Source: Klebsiella pneumoniae
GTDB lineage: Bacteria > Myxococcota_A > UBA796 > SXON01
Assembly (NCBI GenBank): GCA_945862325.1
Contig: CAMAXZ010000005.1
Coordinates: 62,001 to 126,000, forward strand
Length of the DNA stretch: 64,000 nt
Direction: 5' to 3'
The position numbers and the translations under genes are program-made. Each line of letters opens with the position of its first letter. Position 1 is the first letter of the stretch. The notes beneath the pieces were generated by a model. That model did no database searches and was not told the DNA's origin. It worked only from the letters and a program-made list of their open reading frames with translations. Below, piece by piece: positions 45,201-52,561 of this stretch.

Positions 45201-45935
45201 GACCCCGTCGCCGTCCTGGTCGATGCCGATCGGGTCACTCCAGATGTCGGGCGTGTTGGGCACGCCGGCGTCGTCGTCCCAGCCGCCGAAGTCGTTGTCG
45301 AGCGAGCCGAGGCCGGAGCCGTCGTCGGTGGCGAGCGCGACGCGGAAGGTCGCGTCCATCGAGACGCCGACCGCGCTGCGGAGGTCGTCCAGGTCGATCT
45401 GCAAGTCGATGAACCAGTCCTGCTCGCCGGCCAGGGTGGTGTCGGCCTCGCTCACGCGGAGCTCGCCGGTGGTCAACGGCGTCGGAGCGACCCACATCGG
45501 GTCCTCCGCCTCGGCCGTCGCGCCGGCTTCGAGGTCGGTGTTCCGGTAGATCGCCACGGTCGCGCCGAGCCCCGTGACGCCGATCTGGTACTCGAACGTG
45601 TCGTCCCCGCCGTCGGCCTCGATCAGGAAGGCCCACGCGCTCGCGCGCAGCGCGCTCCCCTCGGTGAACCAGGGGCTCTCGTCGACGCGCATCCGGAGGT
45701 ACACTGCGTCCCGATCGGCGTACCAGAGCCCCGCCGCGGCGAGGAAGGTCGCGTCGCCGACGAGGTCCACGCTGCCGTCCACCCCGGACGCGCCGCGGGT
45801 GTGGTCCACCGCGGGGTCGACGATGTCGACGCCGCCGCGCTGGAGGGCGATCCACTCCGTGTCGGTGGGCCAGGCGTAGGCAGCGGCGGGCGCGAGCGAG
45901 GCGGCGAGGGTCAGAATACCGATCAACCTTGACAT
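42258..45935 (-). CDS. OmpA-family fusion protein with TSP3 repeats and internal MYXO-CTERM-like signal
   Basis: AGGAGG precedes the ATG. The 1225-residue product has a Sec signal peptide (1-21, ending AAAYA); a DOMON/CBM9-like beta domain (about 22-235); about 300 residues of thrombospondin type 3 calcium-binding repeats (236-545, DADSDDDGLSDGEE type); and a MYXO-CTERM-like tripartite signal (GGSC with Cys561, hydrophobic 567-581, RRRR 582-585). At once follows a second signal-peptide-like stretch ending PARA-QDG (cut expected after 611), an outer-membrane barrel (about 620-880), a short TSP3 unit (DRDQDGIPDAKDLCPDQ), PEGA-like domains and a C-terminal OmpA domain (about 1105-1205, IEIQGHTDDQGAEDYNLTLS). 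The last binds peptidoglycan. It looks like two secreted proteins joined in frame. Confidence 0.85.
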   Translation of the reverse strand: MSRLIGILTLAASLAPAAAYAWPTDTEWIALQRGGVDIVDPAVDHTRGASGVDGSVDLVGDATFLAAAGLWYADRDAVYLRMRVDESPWFTEGSALRASAWAFLIEADGGDDTFEYQIGVTGLGATVAIYRNTDLEAGATAEAEDPMWVAPTPLTTGELRVSEADTTLAGEQDWFIDLQIDLDDLRSAVGVSMDATFRVALATDDGSGLGSLDNDFGGWDDDAGVPNTPDIWSDPIGIDQDGDGVPDPEEALDGTDPADADSDDDGLSDGEEELTDPRLCDSDGDGLPDGLELSVTEPLDDTDLAAGCFVADADPDSGTVPVVPDTDLGGVDDGAEDLDGDGEIDLWETNPNDGSDDVDNDADGVPDVLEDACPEDGTATDADGDGVPDAREGRGDSDEDGFPDFCDPDDDDDGLPTSDEETEVDTDTDGTPDHLDPDADDDGTPDGEEGTGDVDCDGLPDHRDADSSDGACADADADGLTNADEEACGSDPDAADTDRDGVADGDESCDEDTDCDQLPDRLDPSDDDLCDTVDTADTAGLGGCDPDDGFLDCGHFTGGSCSTAGGAASLLPLLLAAAGVLRRRRGALGVGGLLGVGGLATLAGAAAPARAQDGVLDGFDVQRLRPVGDSRALLGVEDASLPAEGPGGTITTSYARNPLVYRLDDGTGETPIVADVLSTEILGFYRIGPVRLAAALPVHWSGATDFNTGGGALGDVRLDVKWAVLDRQRDPVGVAVSLGTALPTGSGDWLAEPGVGFGGRVAATWGRKTVLGAHLGLYGTEAAAVGPDLTWGTRFTWGAGASVPLGRPFRAIAELDGQVGLDGGTVGNAPVEWRVGARWLPGDALTVTVAGGTGIGDGIGSPDWRGIAAIGWVPAPKAPRRAAGADRDQDGIPDAKDLCPDQPEDKNGRDDDDGCPDAGLTPTTFEIKDPSGARVAGATLELASGPETGKYALGSGTMTRSLPPGEYRARAWADGYVASAENLRIPDAARHAESVTVRPEQGGGVVELKVRAPSGQPLAALVTVLEPSGRRFSTGEDGVGTERMPEGTRELRVWAEGYAPERVRVTVEGGKTARLDVTLQPSRVDVYADRVEIRDKVFFELDSATIKAESFRILDDVVATLQGHPQIELIEIQGHTDDQGAEDYNLTLSQRRADAVMRYLVEAGVEPQRLVAKGYGETRPLQPNATAEARETNRRVAFRILRGAPKPEAPRGGGERGGPRRGDPR
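44300..45230 (-). repeat. thrombospondin type 3 repeat array (coding)
   Basis: Within the OmpA fusion gene, Asp/Gly units such as DSDGDGLPD, DADGDGVPD and DTDRDGVAD recur every 12-30 residues over about 310 residues. Each unit supplies Asp side chains for Ca2+. The repeat gives the DNA a strong GTCG/CGTC bias on the plus strand, which produces a long spurious antisense frame. Confidence 0.85.
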
Positions 45936-46025
45936 TTGTTGCCTCCTCGGCAGCTCGTCATTGACGCGTAAAGACTACCCCATGCGGGGCCGCCACGTCC
46001 ACCGCGCCGAGCGTTAGGACGGCGT

Positions 46026-46724
46026 GTGTCCGACACCATCGCCCCCCTCCGCCCCGCCGCCACGATCCTCCTCCTGCGCGACGCCCCAGACGGCCTGGAG
46101 GTGTGGTTGATGGAGCGCGCGCGCAGCGTCGGGTTCATGGCCTCGGCCTGGGTGTTCCCCGGCGGCCGCGTCGACCCCGGCGACGCCGACGCCCCGGCCG
46201 TCGGCGGCGAACATCCGGACATTCCCCGCGCGTTCTGGGTCGCCGCCGCGCGGGAGCTGTGGGAGGAGGCGGGGGTGCGCCTCGGCGACGACGGCGCGTG
46301 GGACGTGCGCGCCATGACCCCCTGGGCGCACTGGATCACCCCCGAGGTGGAGCCGCGCCGGTACGACACCTGGTTCTTCGCCGCGGCGCTGCCCGCCGGC
46401 GCCGAGGCGACCCCGGACGGGCGGGAGGCCTCTCGCGGCGGTTGGTACGCTCCCGCGGCCGCCCGCGCCCTGGCGATGGCCGGCGCGCTGCCCGTCGCGC
46501 CCCCGACCCTGCGCACCCTGGACGAGCTCTGCGCCTTCGACGACGTGGCGTCGGCGCTCGGCGCCGTCCGCGCGACGCCCCCGATCTGCCCGCGCTTTCA
46601 GCAGGAAGGCGAGGACCTCTGGGTGCTCCTGCCGGGGGACCCAGCGCACCCGAGCCCCGACGCGGTCGCGCCGCCCCACCGCTATCGCTTCGCGGCGGGC
46701 CGTTGGTGGGCAAAGGGCGGATGA
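46026..46724 (+). CDS. Nudix hydrolase (NUDT19-like)
   Basis: GTG start; 232 residues. WVFPGGRVDPGDADAP (about 42-57) and AAARELWEEAGVRLG (72-86) form a Nudix box with an insert between the Gly and the REL-EE part, as in NUDT19-type CoA or nucleotide pyrophosphatases. The catalytic Glu residues (REXXEE) are kept. The substrate cannot be told from sequence. The stop overlaps the subtilase start (ATGA), so the two are coupled. It diverges from the OmpA fusion across a 90-base gap. Confidence 0.88.
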   Translation: MSDTIAPLRPAATILLLRDAPDGLEVWLMERARSVGFMASAWVFPGGRVDPGDADAPAVGGEHPDIPRAFWVAAARELWEEAGVRLGDDGAWDVRAMTPWAHWITPEVEPRRYDTWFFAAALPAGAEATPDGREASRGGWYAPAAARALAMAGALPVAPPTLRTLDELCAFDDVASALGAVRATPPICPRFQQEGEDLWVLLPGDPAHPSPDAVAPPHRYRFAAGRWWAKGG

Positions 46725-47971
46725 TCCCCTTCGGGCCGTACGATCTCGACCCGGCGCGGGCGCGCGTCGACTGGTCGCCCGGTCGCGAGGTCGACGTGCT
46801 GATGGTGTCGCGCCCCGCCGGGCCGCCCGTCGTCCCGCCAGGCGCGTCGGTGTCGGCCTTGCACGCGGATCTTCCGGGGTGGTGGGTCGTCCGGTCGGAG
46901 GAGGCCGAGGCGCTGGGCGGGGCGCTCCTGCGCGACCGCCAGGTGCGCACCGCGTACCTCGCGTTCGCGCCGCCGCCGCCGCCCGTGGATCGCGCCCCGG
47001 AGACGCCGGACTTCACCCCGCTGCAAGCGTGGGTCGACGGCCCGGGGAGCGTGCGCCTCGGCGCCGCGTCGGCCTGGCCGGGCGGCGACGCCGGCGAGGT
47101 GCGCCTGGCGGACGTGGAGTACGGCTGGGACGCCGGGCACGAGGATCTCGAGCGGATCCCCGTCGAACCCGCGTGGGGGCAACGAACGGACACGTACCTG
47201 TTCCACGGCAACAGCGTGTTCGGCATGCTGGCGGCCACGCCGAACGCGTACGGGGTGTCGGGGGTCACCGTGGGCGCCGAGCTGCTCGGGGTCTCGCCGT
47301 TCACGGACGACGGGGTGTACAGCGTGGCGGCGGCGGTGGCCGCGGCCGCGGCGCTGCTCGCGCCGGGCGACGTGCTCCTGATCGAGCAGCAAGCCTACGC
47401 CAACGCGACGTACTGTCCGGTGTCGGTCGATCCCGCGACGTGGGACGCGATCCGCGCGGCGGTGGACGCGGGGATCGTCGTCGTCGAGCCCGGCGGCAAC
47501 GGCGGGGCGGACCTGGACGGGCCGGAGTGGAGCGGGTGGTTCGATCGCGCGCACGACTCGGGGTCGATCCTCGTCGGCGGCGGCGCGTCGCCGAGCGGCG
47601 GCTACGAGCCCCTGGCCTGGTACCCGAACGGCTCCTCCTACGGGGCGCGCGTCGACGTGCAGGGGTGGTTCGACGGCATCGTGACGACGAGCGGCGGTGA
47701 CTATCCGGCGTTCTCCGAGCTGTTCCTGCCCGACGGCGACCTGCTCCAGGGCTACACCGCGAGCTTCGGGGGCACCTCCGGCGCGTCGCCGATGGTGGCC
47801 GCAGCGGCGGCGCTCCTCCAGTCGATCGCGATCCGGACCGGCGCGGGCCCTTACGCGCCCGAAGAGCTGCGCGCCCTGCTCCGGTCGACCGGCACCCCGC
47901 AGCGCGGCGGCGCGCGGATCGGCCCGCAGCCCGACCTGCGGCGCCTGCTCCGGACGGTCGCGCTCCCCTAG
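46721..47971 (+). CDS. subtilisin-family (S8) serine protease
   Basis: The 416-residue product has the S8 triad in order: Asp131 (VRLADVEYGWD), His162 (YLFHGNSVFGM) and Ser353 (SFGGTSGASPMV), with Asn260 (EPGGNGG) as oxyanion-hole residue. The His motif HGNSVFG is a variant of HGTxVAG. The N-terminus MIPFGPYDLDPARARVDWS has no signal peptide, so it may be intracellular or use another route. Residues 1-110 may be an inhibitor-like propeptide. Coupling to the Nudix gene by ATGA is seen; a functional link is not known. Convergent with the next gene. Confidence 0.88.
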   Translation: MIPFGPYDLDPARARVDWSPGREVDVLMVSRPAGPPVVPPGASVSALHADLPGWWVVRSEEAEALGGALLRDRQVRTAYLAFAPPPPPVDRAPETPDFTPLQAWVDGPGSVRLGAASAWPGGDAGEVRLADVEYGWDAGHEDLERIPVEPAWGQRTDTYLFHGNSVFGMLAATPNAYGVSGVTVGAELLGVSPFTDDGVYSVAAAVAAAAALLAPGDVLLIEQQAYANATYCPVSVDPATWDAIRAAVDAGIVVVEPGGNGGADLDGPEWSGWFDRAHDSGSILVGGGASPSGGYEPLAWYPNGSSYGARVDVQGWFDGIVTTSGGDYPAFSELFLPDGDLLQGYTASFGGTSGASPMVAAAAALLQSIAIRTGAGPYAPEELRALLRSTGTPQRGGARIGPQPDLRRLLRTVALP

Positions 47972-47972
47972 C

Positions 47973-48911
47973 TCAGCGCGCCCAGTCGGCGATGACCGCG
48001 TGGTGCGCCGCGTCGAGCGTGATCCGATACACCCCGTTCTCAATCGCATTTCCGTCGCACTCGAGCACATGCGCGTCATGCCGCAGGAGGAGATGCACGG
48101 CCCCGCCGGGCAGCGCCCGCGCGTCGGGCGCCACGCGCACGCAGCTGGTCGCGAGCAGCTCGCCGATCGCAGACCAGAAGCGCGTCCGTGTCTCCCAGCG
48201 GAGCTCCATCCAGGTGACCGGGCCGACGGGAAACGTGCTCCAGGCGGGCTCGGCGGTCGGGCGGGTCGGCGCGGCGGCCGGCGGCGCGGCGCGCGGCGCG
48301 GGGGCGTGGGACACCGGCGCAGGCGGCGCGCCGAGAGACGGCCGGGCGGGCGGCGGCGCGGCGGCGCGCTCGTTCGGAGAGCTGACCGCGCGGCGCAGGG
48401 CGTCTCGCATGGCGTTTCGTTTGGACGCGCCGGCGTCGGACGTGAGGTCCGAACGGAGGCCGAAGCTGTCCGGCGCGGCCTCGGGCTTGCCGACGCGGCT
48501 CGCCATGCGCGCGAGGGCGTTGCGCACATCGCTCGGCGACGCTTGCGACATCCCAGTGACGCTGCCACCAGCCTCGAACCAGCTCGCGGTGCCGCCGTGG
48601 AGCTGCTGGGAGAGCCAGGCGTCCAGCCGAGGACGATCCTCCCGATCCACCTCGTCGACGTGAATGGTCCAGCGACGCGTCTCGCCGGGGGCGACGACGA
48701 GGCCGCGGAGGACCCGGCCGCGCATCAGGGCCGTGCCCGGGTTCGGCGCCAACGTGAGGCGGAGCTCGACGAGGTCCCCGGGCGTCAGGTGTGTGTCGAT
48801 CTCCGCGAGCAGGCGCGAGAGGTGCAAGCTGCGACCGGCGCCGAAGAAGAATCCGTCGTCTGTGCGCACGGCGAGGCTGGCGTTGAAATCCACATGTTCT
48901 GGCGCGATCAT
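47973..48911 (-). CDS. protein with PilZ-like N-terminal domain, unknown role
   Basis: The ATG at 48911 is chosen because AAGGAGG lies eight bases upstream; a GTG one codon earlier is possible. The 312-residue product has an N-terminal beta domain (1-105) with LTPGDLVELRLTLAPNPG and GRVLRG, like the core of PilZ domains but without an evident RxxxR plus (D/N)xSxxG pair. A Pro/Ala-rich linker (about 180-235) and a C-terminal beta domain with WMELRWETRTRFW and HLLLRHDAHVLE follow. Whether it binds c-di-GMP is open. No membrane segment. It lies 69 bases downstream of the next gene on the same strand. Confidence 0.55.
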   Translation of the reverse strand: MIAPEHVDFNASLAVRTDDGFFFGAGRSLHLSRLLAEIDTHLTPGDLVELRLTLAPNPGTALMRGRVLRGLVVAPGETRRWTIHVDEVDREDRPRLDAWLSQQLHGGTASWFEAGGSVTGMSQASPSDVRNALARMASRVGKPEAAPDSFGLRSDLTSDAGASKRNAMRDALRRAVSSPNERAAAPPPARPSLGAPPAPVSHAPAPRAAPPAAAPTRPTAEPAWSTFPVGPVTWMELRWETRTRFWSAIGELLATSCVRVAPDARALPGGAVHLLLRHDAHVLECDGNAIENGVYRITLDAAHHAVIADWAR

Positions 48912-48980
48912 CACGGACCCCTCCTTCGAGGCAGACGGGCGTGTATGTCGAGCGTGTCACGGTGTCGACAGCGGGGCGTG

Positions 48981-50069
48981 TCAGATGGGTGGCGGGTCTT
49001 CGTGCCCCGGGAGGAAGTTCGGCAGAGGCCGGATGTGTGATTTGTAAGGAGCAAGCAGGACACCCATCGGGGCGTCGTCGACGCCGAGGAGGGCGGCCAG
49101 TCGCGCGGACACCCCGACGCGTAGGAACGGGAGCATCGTGACGCCAGGGTCGGCCAGGTACGCGCGAACCACGTTGGCGTCGCTGCTCCGCCCCTCGAAG
49201 TAGTCGAGGAAGGAGCCGAGGTCAGGCAGAAAGTGAACCCCCTCCGCCGCGTCGTAGATGGCGCCGTGCCGGCCCGGCCCCGTCAGGGTTGGTCCGAGCC
49301 GCAACATGACCACCTTCGGCTCCTCGCCCTTGGAGGCCGTGTACGCCTCGGCGCGCGTGCGACCGTCGAGCGACGGGAACCGCGCCTCGTTCAGCAGGAC
49401 GTTCGCGAACGCGGCGAGGCGGCGCTCCAGGTCGGACGCGTCGTCGAAGACCACGAGATCCGCGCCGAAGTGCGCGATCCACACCGCGCGCTCCTCGCGC
49501 TGCCGCACGAACCCCGCGCGGAGCTCCCGGAGGTTGGCGAGCAGCGCGGGCTCGCCGCTGGCCTGCCACTGGGCGAGGAGCTCCATCCGGGCGATCACCC
49601 CCATCGGCTCCCACACGTCGGGAGCGCCCGAGAGCACGCGTCGATCGCCGACGGGCAAGACGCGGGCACGCAGGACGGCGCGGCGCGGCAGGTCCGCCGC
49701 TTGTCCCGGCGCGTGCACCTCGACCACGGCCTCCGTCGCCACGTCGCGGAGCTGCACGGTGTCGCCGCACCACCCGTCGACCACCCAGAGGCTCGTGGCC
49801 ACCTCGCGCGACCACCGGGCGCACGCGGGCGGCAGCTCGCCGTCGGCGACCGCGCGGTCCACCGCGGTCCAGCCCTCGGCGTCCACCCACTCGATCGCCG
49901 CGAAGTCAAGGAGATCCGCCATTTGTTCGGGGGAGGGGGGCCCGCCGTGCAGGGCGTGGGACGCCTCGGCGAGCACGTCCGGACGCTCGCCCACCCGCGC
50001 GTAGACGCGCCGCTTCGCCTCGATCCACTCGGTGTCGGTCACGCGGCCCGGGATATCACGGCCGGGCAT
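48981..50069 (-). CDS. conserved-looking soluble protein of unknown function
   Basis: The ATG at 50069 has GAGGAGGAG ten bases upstream; a GTG at 50042 is the alternative. The product has 362 residues. The first 100 residues hold an HTH-like or helical part (DTEWIEAKRRVYARVGERP). The middle (100-200) has beta character (AVVEVHAPGQAADLPRRA). LLNEARFPSLDGRTRAEAY and PKVVMLRLGPTLTGPG follow, and the end is HIRPLPNFLPGHEDPPP. No family recognised. Its ATG and that of the divergent lipoprotein gene share the palindrome CATG at 50067-50070. Confidence 0.65.
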   Translation of the reverse strand: MPGRDIPGRVTDTEWIEAKRRVYARVGERPDVLAEASHALHGGPPSPEQMADLLDFAAIEWVDAEGWTAVDRAVADGELPPACARWSREVATSLWVVDGWCGDTVQLRDVATEAVVEVHAPGQAADLPRRAVLRARVLPVGDRRVLSGAPDVWEPMGVIARMELLAQWQASGEPALLANLRELRAGFVRQREERAVWIAHFGADLVVFDDASDLERRLAAFANVLLNEARFPSLDGRTRAEAYTASKGEEPKVVMLRLGPTLTGPGRHGAIYDAAEGVHFLPDLGSFLDYFEGRSSDANVVRAYLADPGVTMLPFLRVGVSARLAALLGVDDAPMGVLLAPYKSHIRPLPNFLPGHEDPPPI

Positions 50070-51447
50070 GCTCCCGGCGCTCCTCCTCTTCGCCTGTTCG
50101 GACGACCCGAAGCTGAACGTCGGCGTGCCGATCGTGCAGATCTCGCCGTCGGCCGTCGACTTCGGCGAGGTGGTGGTGGGCACCGCGTCGGAGATCGGGC
50201 TGCGCGTGGTGAACAGCGGCTACGGCACCCTCCGCTTCTCCGAGGCCGCCCTCGCCCCAGGTTCATCGGGCGACTTCTCGGTCGCGTCGCTCCCCGAGGG
50301 GCTCGGACACGATCAAGAAGGCGCGATCGTGGTTCGTTACACCCCGGACGCCGAAGGAGGCGACGCCGGCGTGCTGCGCCTCCAGGCCGACGCGCCCGAC
50401 GTCCCGCCGGCCGAGGTCACCCTGACCGCCATCGGCGTGATCCCCGCGATCGACCTCGATCCCGAGGTGGTGTACTTCGGGGTCGTGGCGCCCGGCGAGT
50501 CCACGACGCGGACGGTTCGCGTCGGGGCGTCGGGCAGCGGCGATCTCCGCATCCGTCGCGCCACCCTCGGCGGGGAGGGGGCCTCCGGCTTCACGCTGGC
50601 CTTCCCCGAGGGCTACGTGGAGCCCTACACCGTTCCGCGTGGGTTCTCGTTCGATCTGGCGATCACCTTCGCGCCCGACGTGGCGACGCCCTACGAGGCG
50701 TCCATCGTGTTCGACTCGAACGATCCGGAGGACCCCCTCGCCACCGTCCGTCTGCTGGGAAACACCGAGGACGATCCGACAGAGAACGAAGCGCCCGTGG
50801 TGCAGATCCTCGATCCGAACGACGGCCGTTACCTGCTCGACGACGTGCCCGTGGCGCTCTCGGGCACCGTTGCCGACGCAGAGGAGCGGGCGTCCGACCT
50901 GCTCTGCGCGTGGTACGCCGACGGCGCGCGCCTCGCCGCGGCGACCCCGGGCGCCGACGGCGGCGTCACGGCCACCGTGTCGTTGCCGATCGGAGAGGTG
51001 TCCGTGGCGCTGCGCTGCTACGACGGCGAAGGCGCCGTGGGCGAAGACGTGGCGGAGGTGGTCGTGTGGGACCACACCGCGCCGCTCGTGTACACCGTGA
51101 GCGGCGGCGACTCGATGTTCGACTTCGTCACGGTCGACGACGATCTCTCCCTGACGCTCGACGGGGTGGCCGTGTGGACCGACGACAACGGGACCCGCGA
51201 CACCCACGCGCCGATCGCGCTGACGGCGGCGCGCGGCCAGTCCCTCCGCGTTCGCGCCACCGACCAGAACTACTGCGACGCGTCGCTCGGCGCGCTGACC
51301 CTGCATTGGGGCTCCGACGACCGGGTCCTCTTGCTCGACGACGTGTGCCGCTCGGCGTGCCCGGATCACGCCTGCTACGATCCCACCTACGTCGGCCCGT
51401 GGCCGAGCGTGTTCGTCGACACGACGGTGGCGATCACGATCCCGTAG
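50068..51447 (+). CDS. lipoprotein with Hydin/ASH-type beta domains
   Basis: The 459-residue product starts MLPALLLFACSDDPK (Cys10); a GTG at 50032 would add twelve residues with two Arg and a more usual signal peptide. Two ASH/choice-of-anchor-D-like Ig domains follow (about 25-130, SPSAVDFGEVVVGTASEIGL; 130-250, VVYFGVVAPGESTTRTVRVG), then a PKD-like domain (about 262-350, APVVQILDPNDGRYLLDD) and a C-terminal Cys-rich part. This is typical of myxobacterial surface lipoproteins. No enzyme. The 3' end overlaps the convergent CoA-transferase gene by 14 bases. Confidence 0.75.
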   Translation: MLPALLLFACSDDPKLNVGVPIVQISPSAVDFGEVVVGTASEIGLRVVNSGYGTLRFSEAALAPGSSGDFSVASLPEGLGHDQEGAIVVRYTPDAEGGDAGVLRLQADAPDVPPAEVTLTAIGVIPAIDLDPEVVYFGVVAPGESTTRTVRVGASGSGDLRIRRATLGGEGASGFTLAFPEGYVEPYTVPRGFSFDLAITFAPDVATPYEASIVFDSNDPEDPLATVRLLGNTEDDPTENEAPVVQILDPNDGRYLLDDVPVALSGTVADAEERASDLLCAWYADGARLAAATPGADGGVTATVSLPIGEVSVALRCYDGEGAVGEDVAEVVVWDHTAPLVYTVSGGDSMFDFVTVDDDLSLTLDGVAVWTDDNGTRDTHAPIALTAARGQSLRVRATDQNYCDASLGALTLHWGSDDRVLLLDDVCRSACPDHACYDPTYVGPWPSVFVDTTVAITIP

Positions 51448-52561
51448 CGACCACGCCGCCCCGGAGCAGCGCGTCGATGGCGTCGGCGGAGAAGCCCACC
51501 TCGTCGAGCACCTCGCGCGTGTGGGCGCCGAGCGCGGGCGGCGGTCCGACGCGAAGCGGCGGGATCGGCGGGACCGGGAACGCCCAGCCGTCGAGCTCGA
51601 TTCGACGCGCCGCGGGGTGCGCGAGCGAGCCCGCGACGTCGAGCGCCGCGCCGCAGGGCACCCCCGAGGCCGCGAGCCGGGCCTCCCAGGCGGCGACGGA
51701 GTCGGTACGGAGGACCTCGGTGATCGTCGCGTCGAGGCGCTCGACGTCGGCCACGCGCGACACGATGTCGCCCCACGCCGGGTCGTCGGGCAGGGCCAGG
51801 GCGTCGCGCAAGCGCCGCCACAGCCCCTCGTTCGCGCACGCTACGGCCAGCCATCCGTCCGCGCAACGATAGAGGTTGTACGGGGCGATCGACGGATGTC
51901 GATTGGAGGCTGGCGGCGTGCCGGCCCCGGCGTTCAGCGCGGCGCTCGCGTAGTACCCGAGCAGGTGGTGCGCGACGTCGAGCATCCGCACCTCGGTGCG
52001 CCGGCCGCGCCCGGTGCGCGCCCGCTCGAGCAGGCCGAACAGCGCGGCTTGCACCGCCACCTGCCCCGCGTAGAGATCCGCCGCGCTCGGCCCCGTCTTG
52101 CGGGGTGGATCGGCGTTCAACGCCGCGAGACCGCCGACCGCCTGCATCACGAGGTCGTAGCCTGCGCGCCCCGCCCACGCGCCTTCGTCGCCGAACGCGG
52201 TGATCGCGACGTGGACGAGGCGCGGGTTGATCGCCGCGATGCGCGCAGCGGGAAATCCCAGCCGATCGAGGGCGCCCGGTCGGAAGTTCTCGACGAGCAC
52301 GTCGGCGGAGCGAAGGAGCGCGACGAGGACGGGCGACGCCTCCGGTCGCTTGAGGTCGAGCACGATGCTGCGTTTCGTTCGGTTGCACGCGGCGAAGTAG
52401 ACGCTGGTGCCATCACGGAACGGCCCGAACCGGCGCGTCTCGTCGCCGTCGGGGCCCTCGACCTTGATCACATCGAAGCCCTGCTCTGCGAGCGTCTGGG
52501 TCGCCCACGGGCCCGCGAGGACCCTGGAGAGGTCGACCACGCGGTGAGGCGCGTCGCTCAA
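51434..52561 (-). CDS. family III CoA transferase (CaiB/BaiF type)
   Basis: TTG start at 52561, overlapping the desaturase stop (TTGA), so the two are coupled. The 375-residue product has VVDLSRVLAGPWATQTLAEQGFDVIKVEGP (8-37), KRSIVLDLKRPE, VENFRPGALDRLG, catalytic Asp136 (GYDLVMQAVGG) and HPSIAPYNLYRC. Family III enzymes move CoA between acyl groups through an aspartyl-CoA anhydride. The substrate is unknown; partnering with a desaturase suggests an acyl or carotenoid-like acid, by inference only. Confidence 0.92.
   Translation of the reverse strand: MSDAPHRVVDLSRVLAGPWATQTLAEQGFDVIKVEGPDGDETRRFGPFRDGTSVYFAACNRTKRSIVLDLKRPEASPVLVALLRSADVLVENFRPGALDRLGFPAARIAAINPRLVHVAITAFGDEGAWAGRAGYDLVMQAVGGLAALNADPPRKTGPSAADLYAGQVAVQAALFGLLERARTGRGRRTEVRMLDVAHHLLGYYASAALNAGAGTPPASNRHPSIAPYNLYRCADGWLAVACANEGLWRRLRDALALPDDPAWGDIVSRVADVERLDATITEVLRTDSVAAWEARLAASGVPCGAALDVAGSLAHPAARRIELDGWAFPVPPIPPLRVGPPPALGAHTREVLDEVGFSADAIDALLRGGVVATGS

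Noticed and set aside
42531-45932. A 1133-codon open frame on the plus strand opposite the OmpA fusion gene
   Set aside because: It mirrors Asp/Gly repeat codons of the real gene, its translation is a low-complexity Arg/Val/Gly/Ala string, and it has no ribosome site or family motif. Such shadows are common at this GC content.
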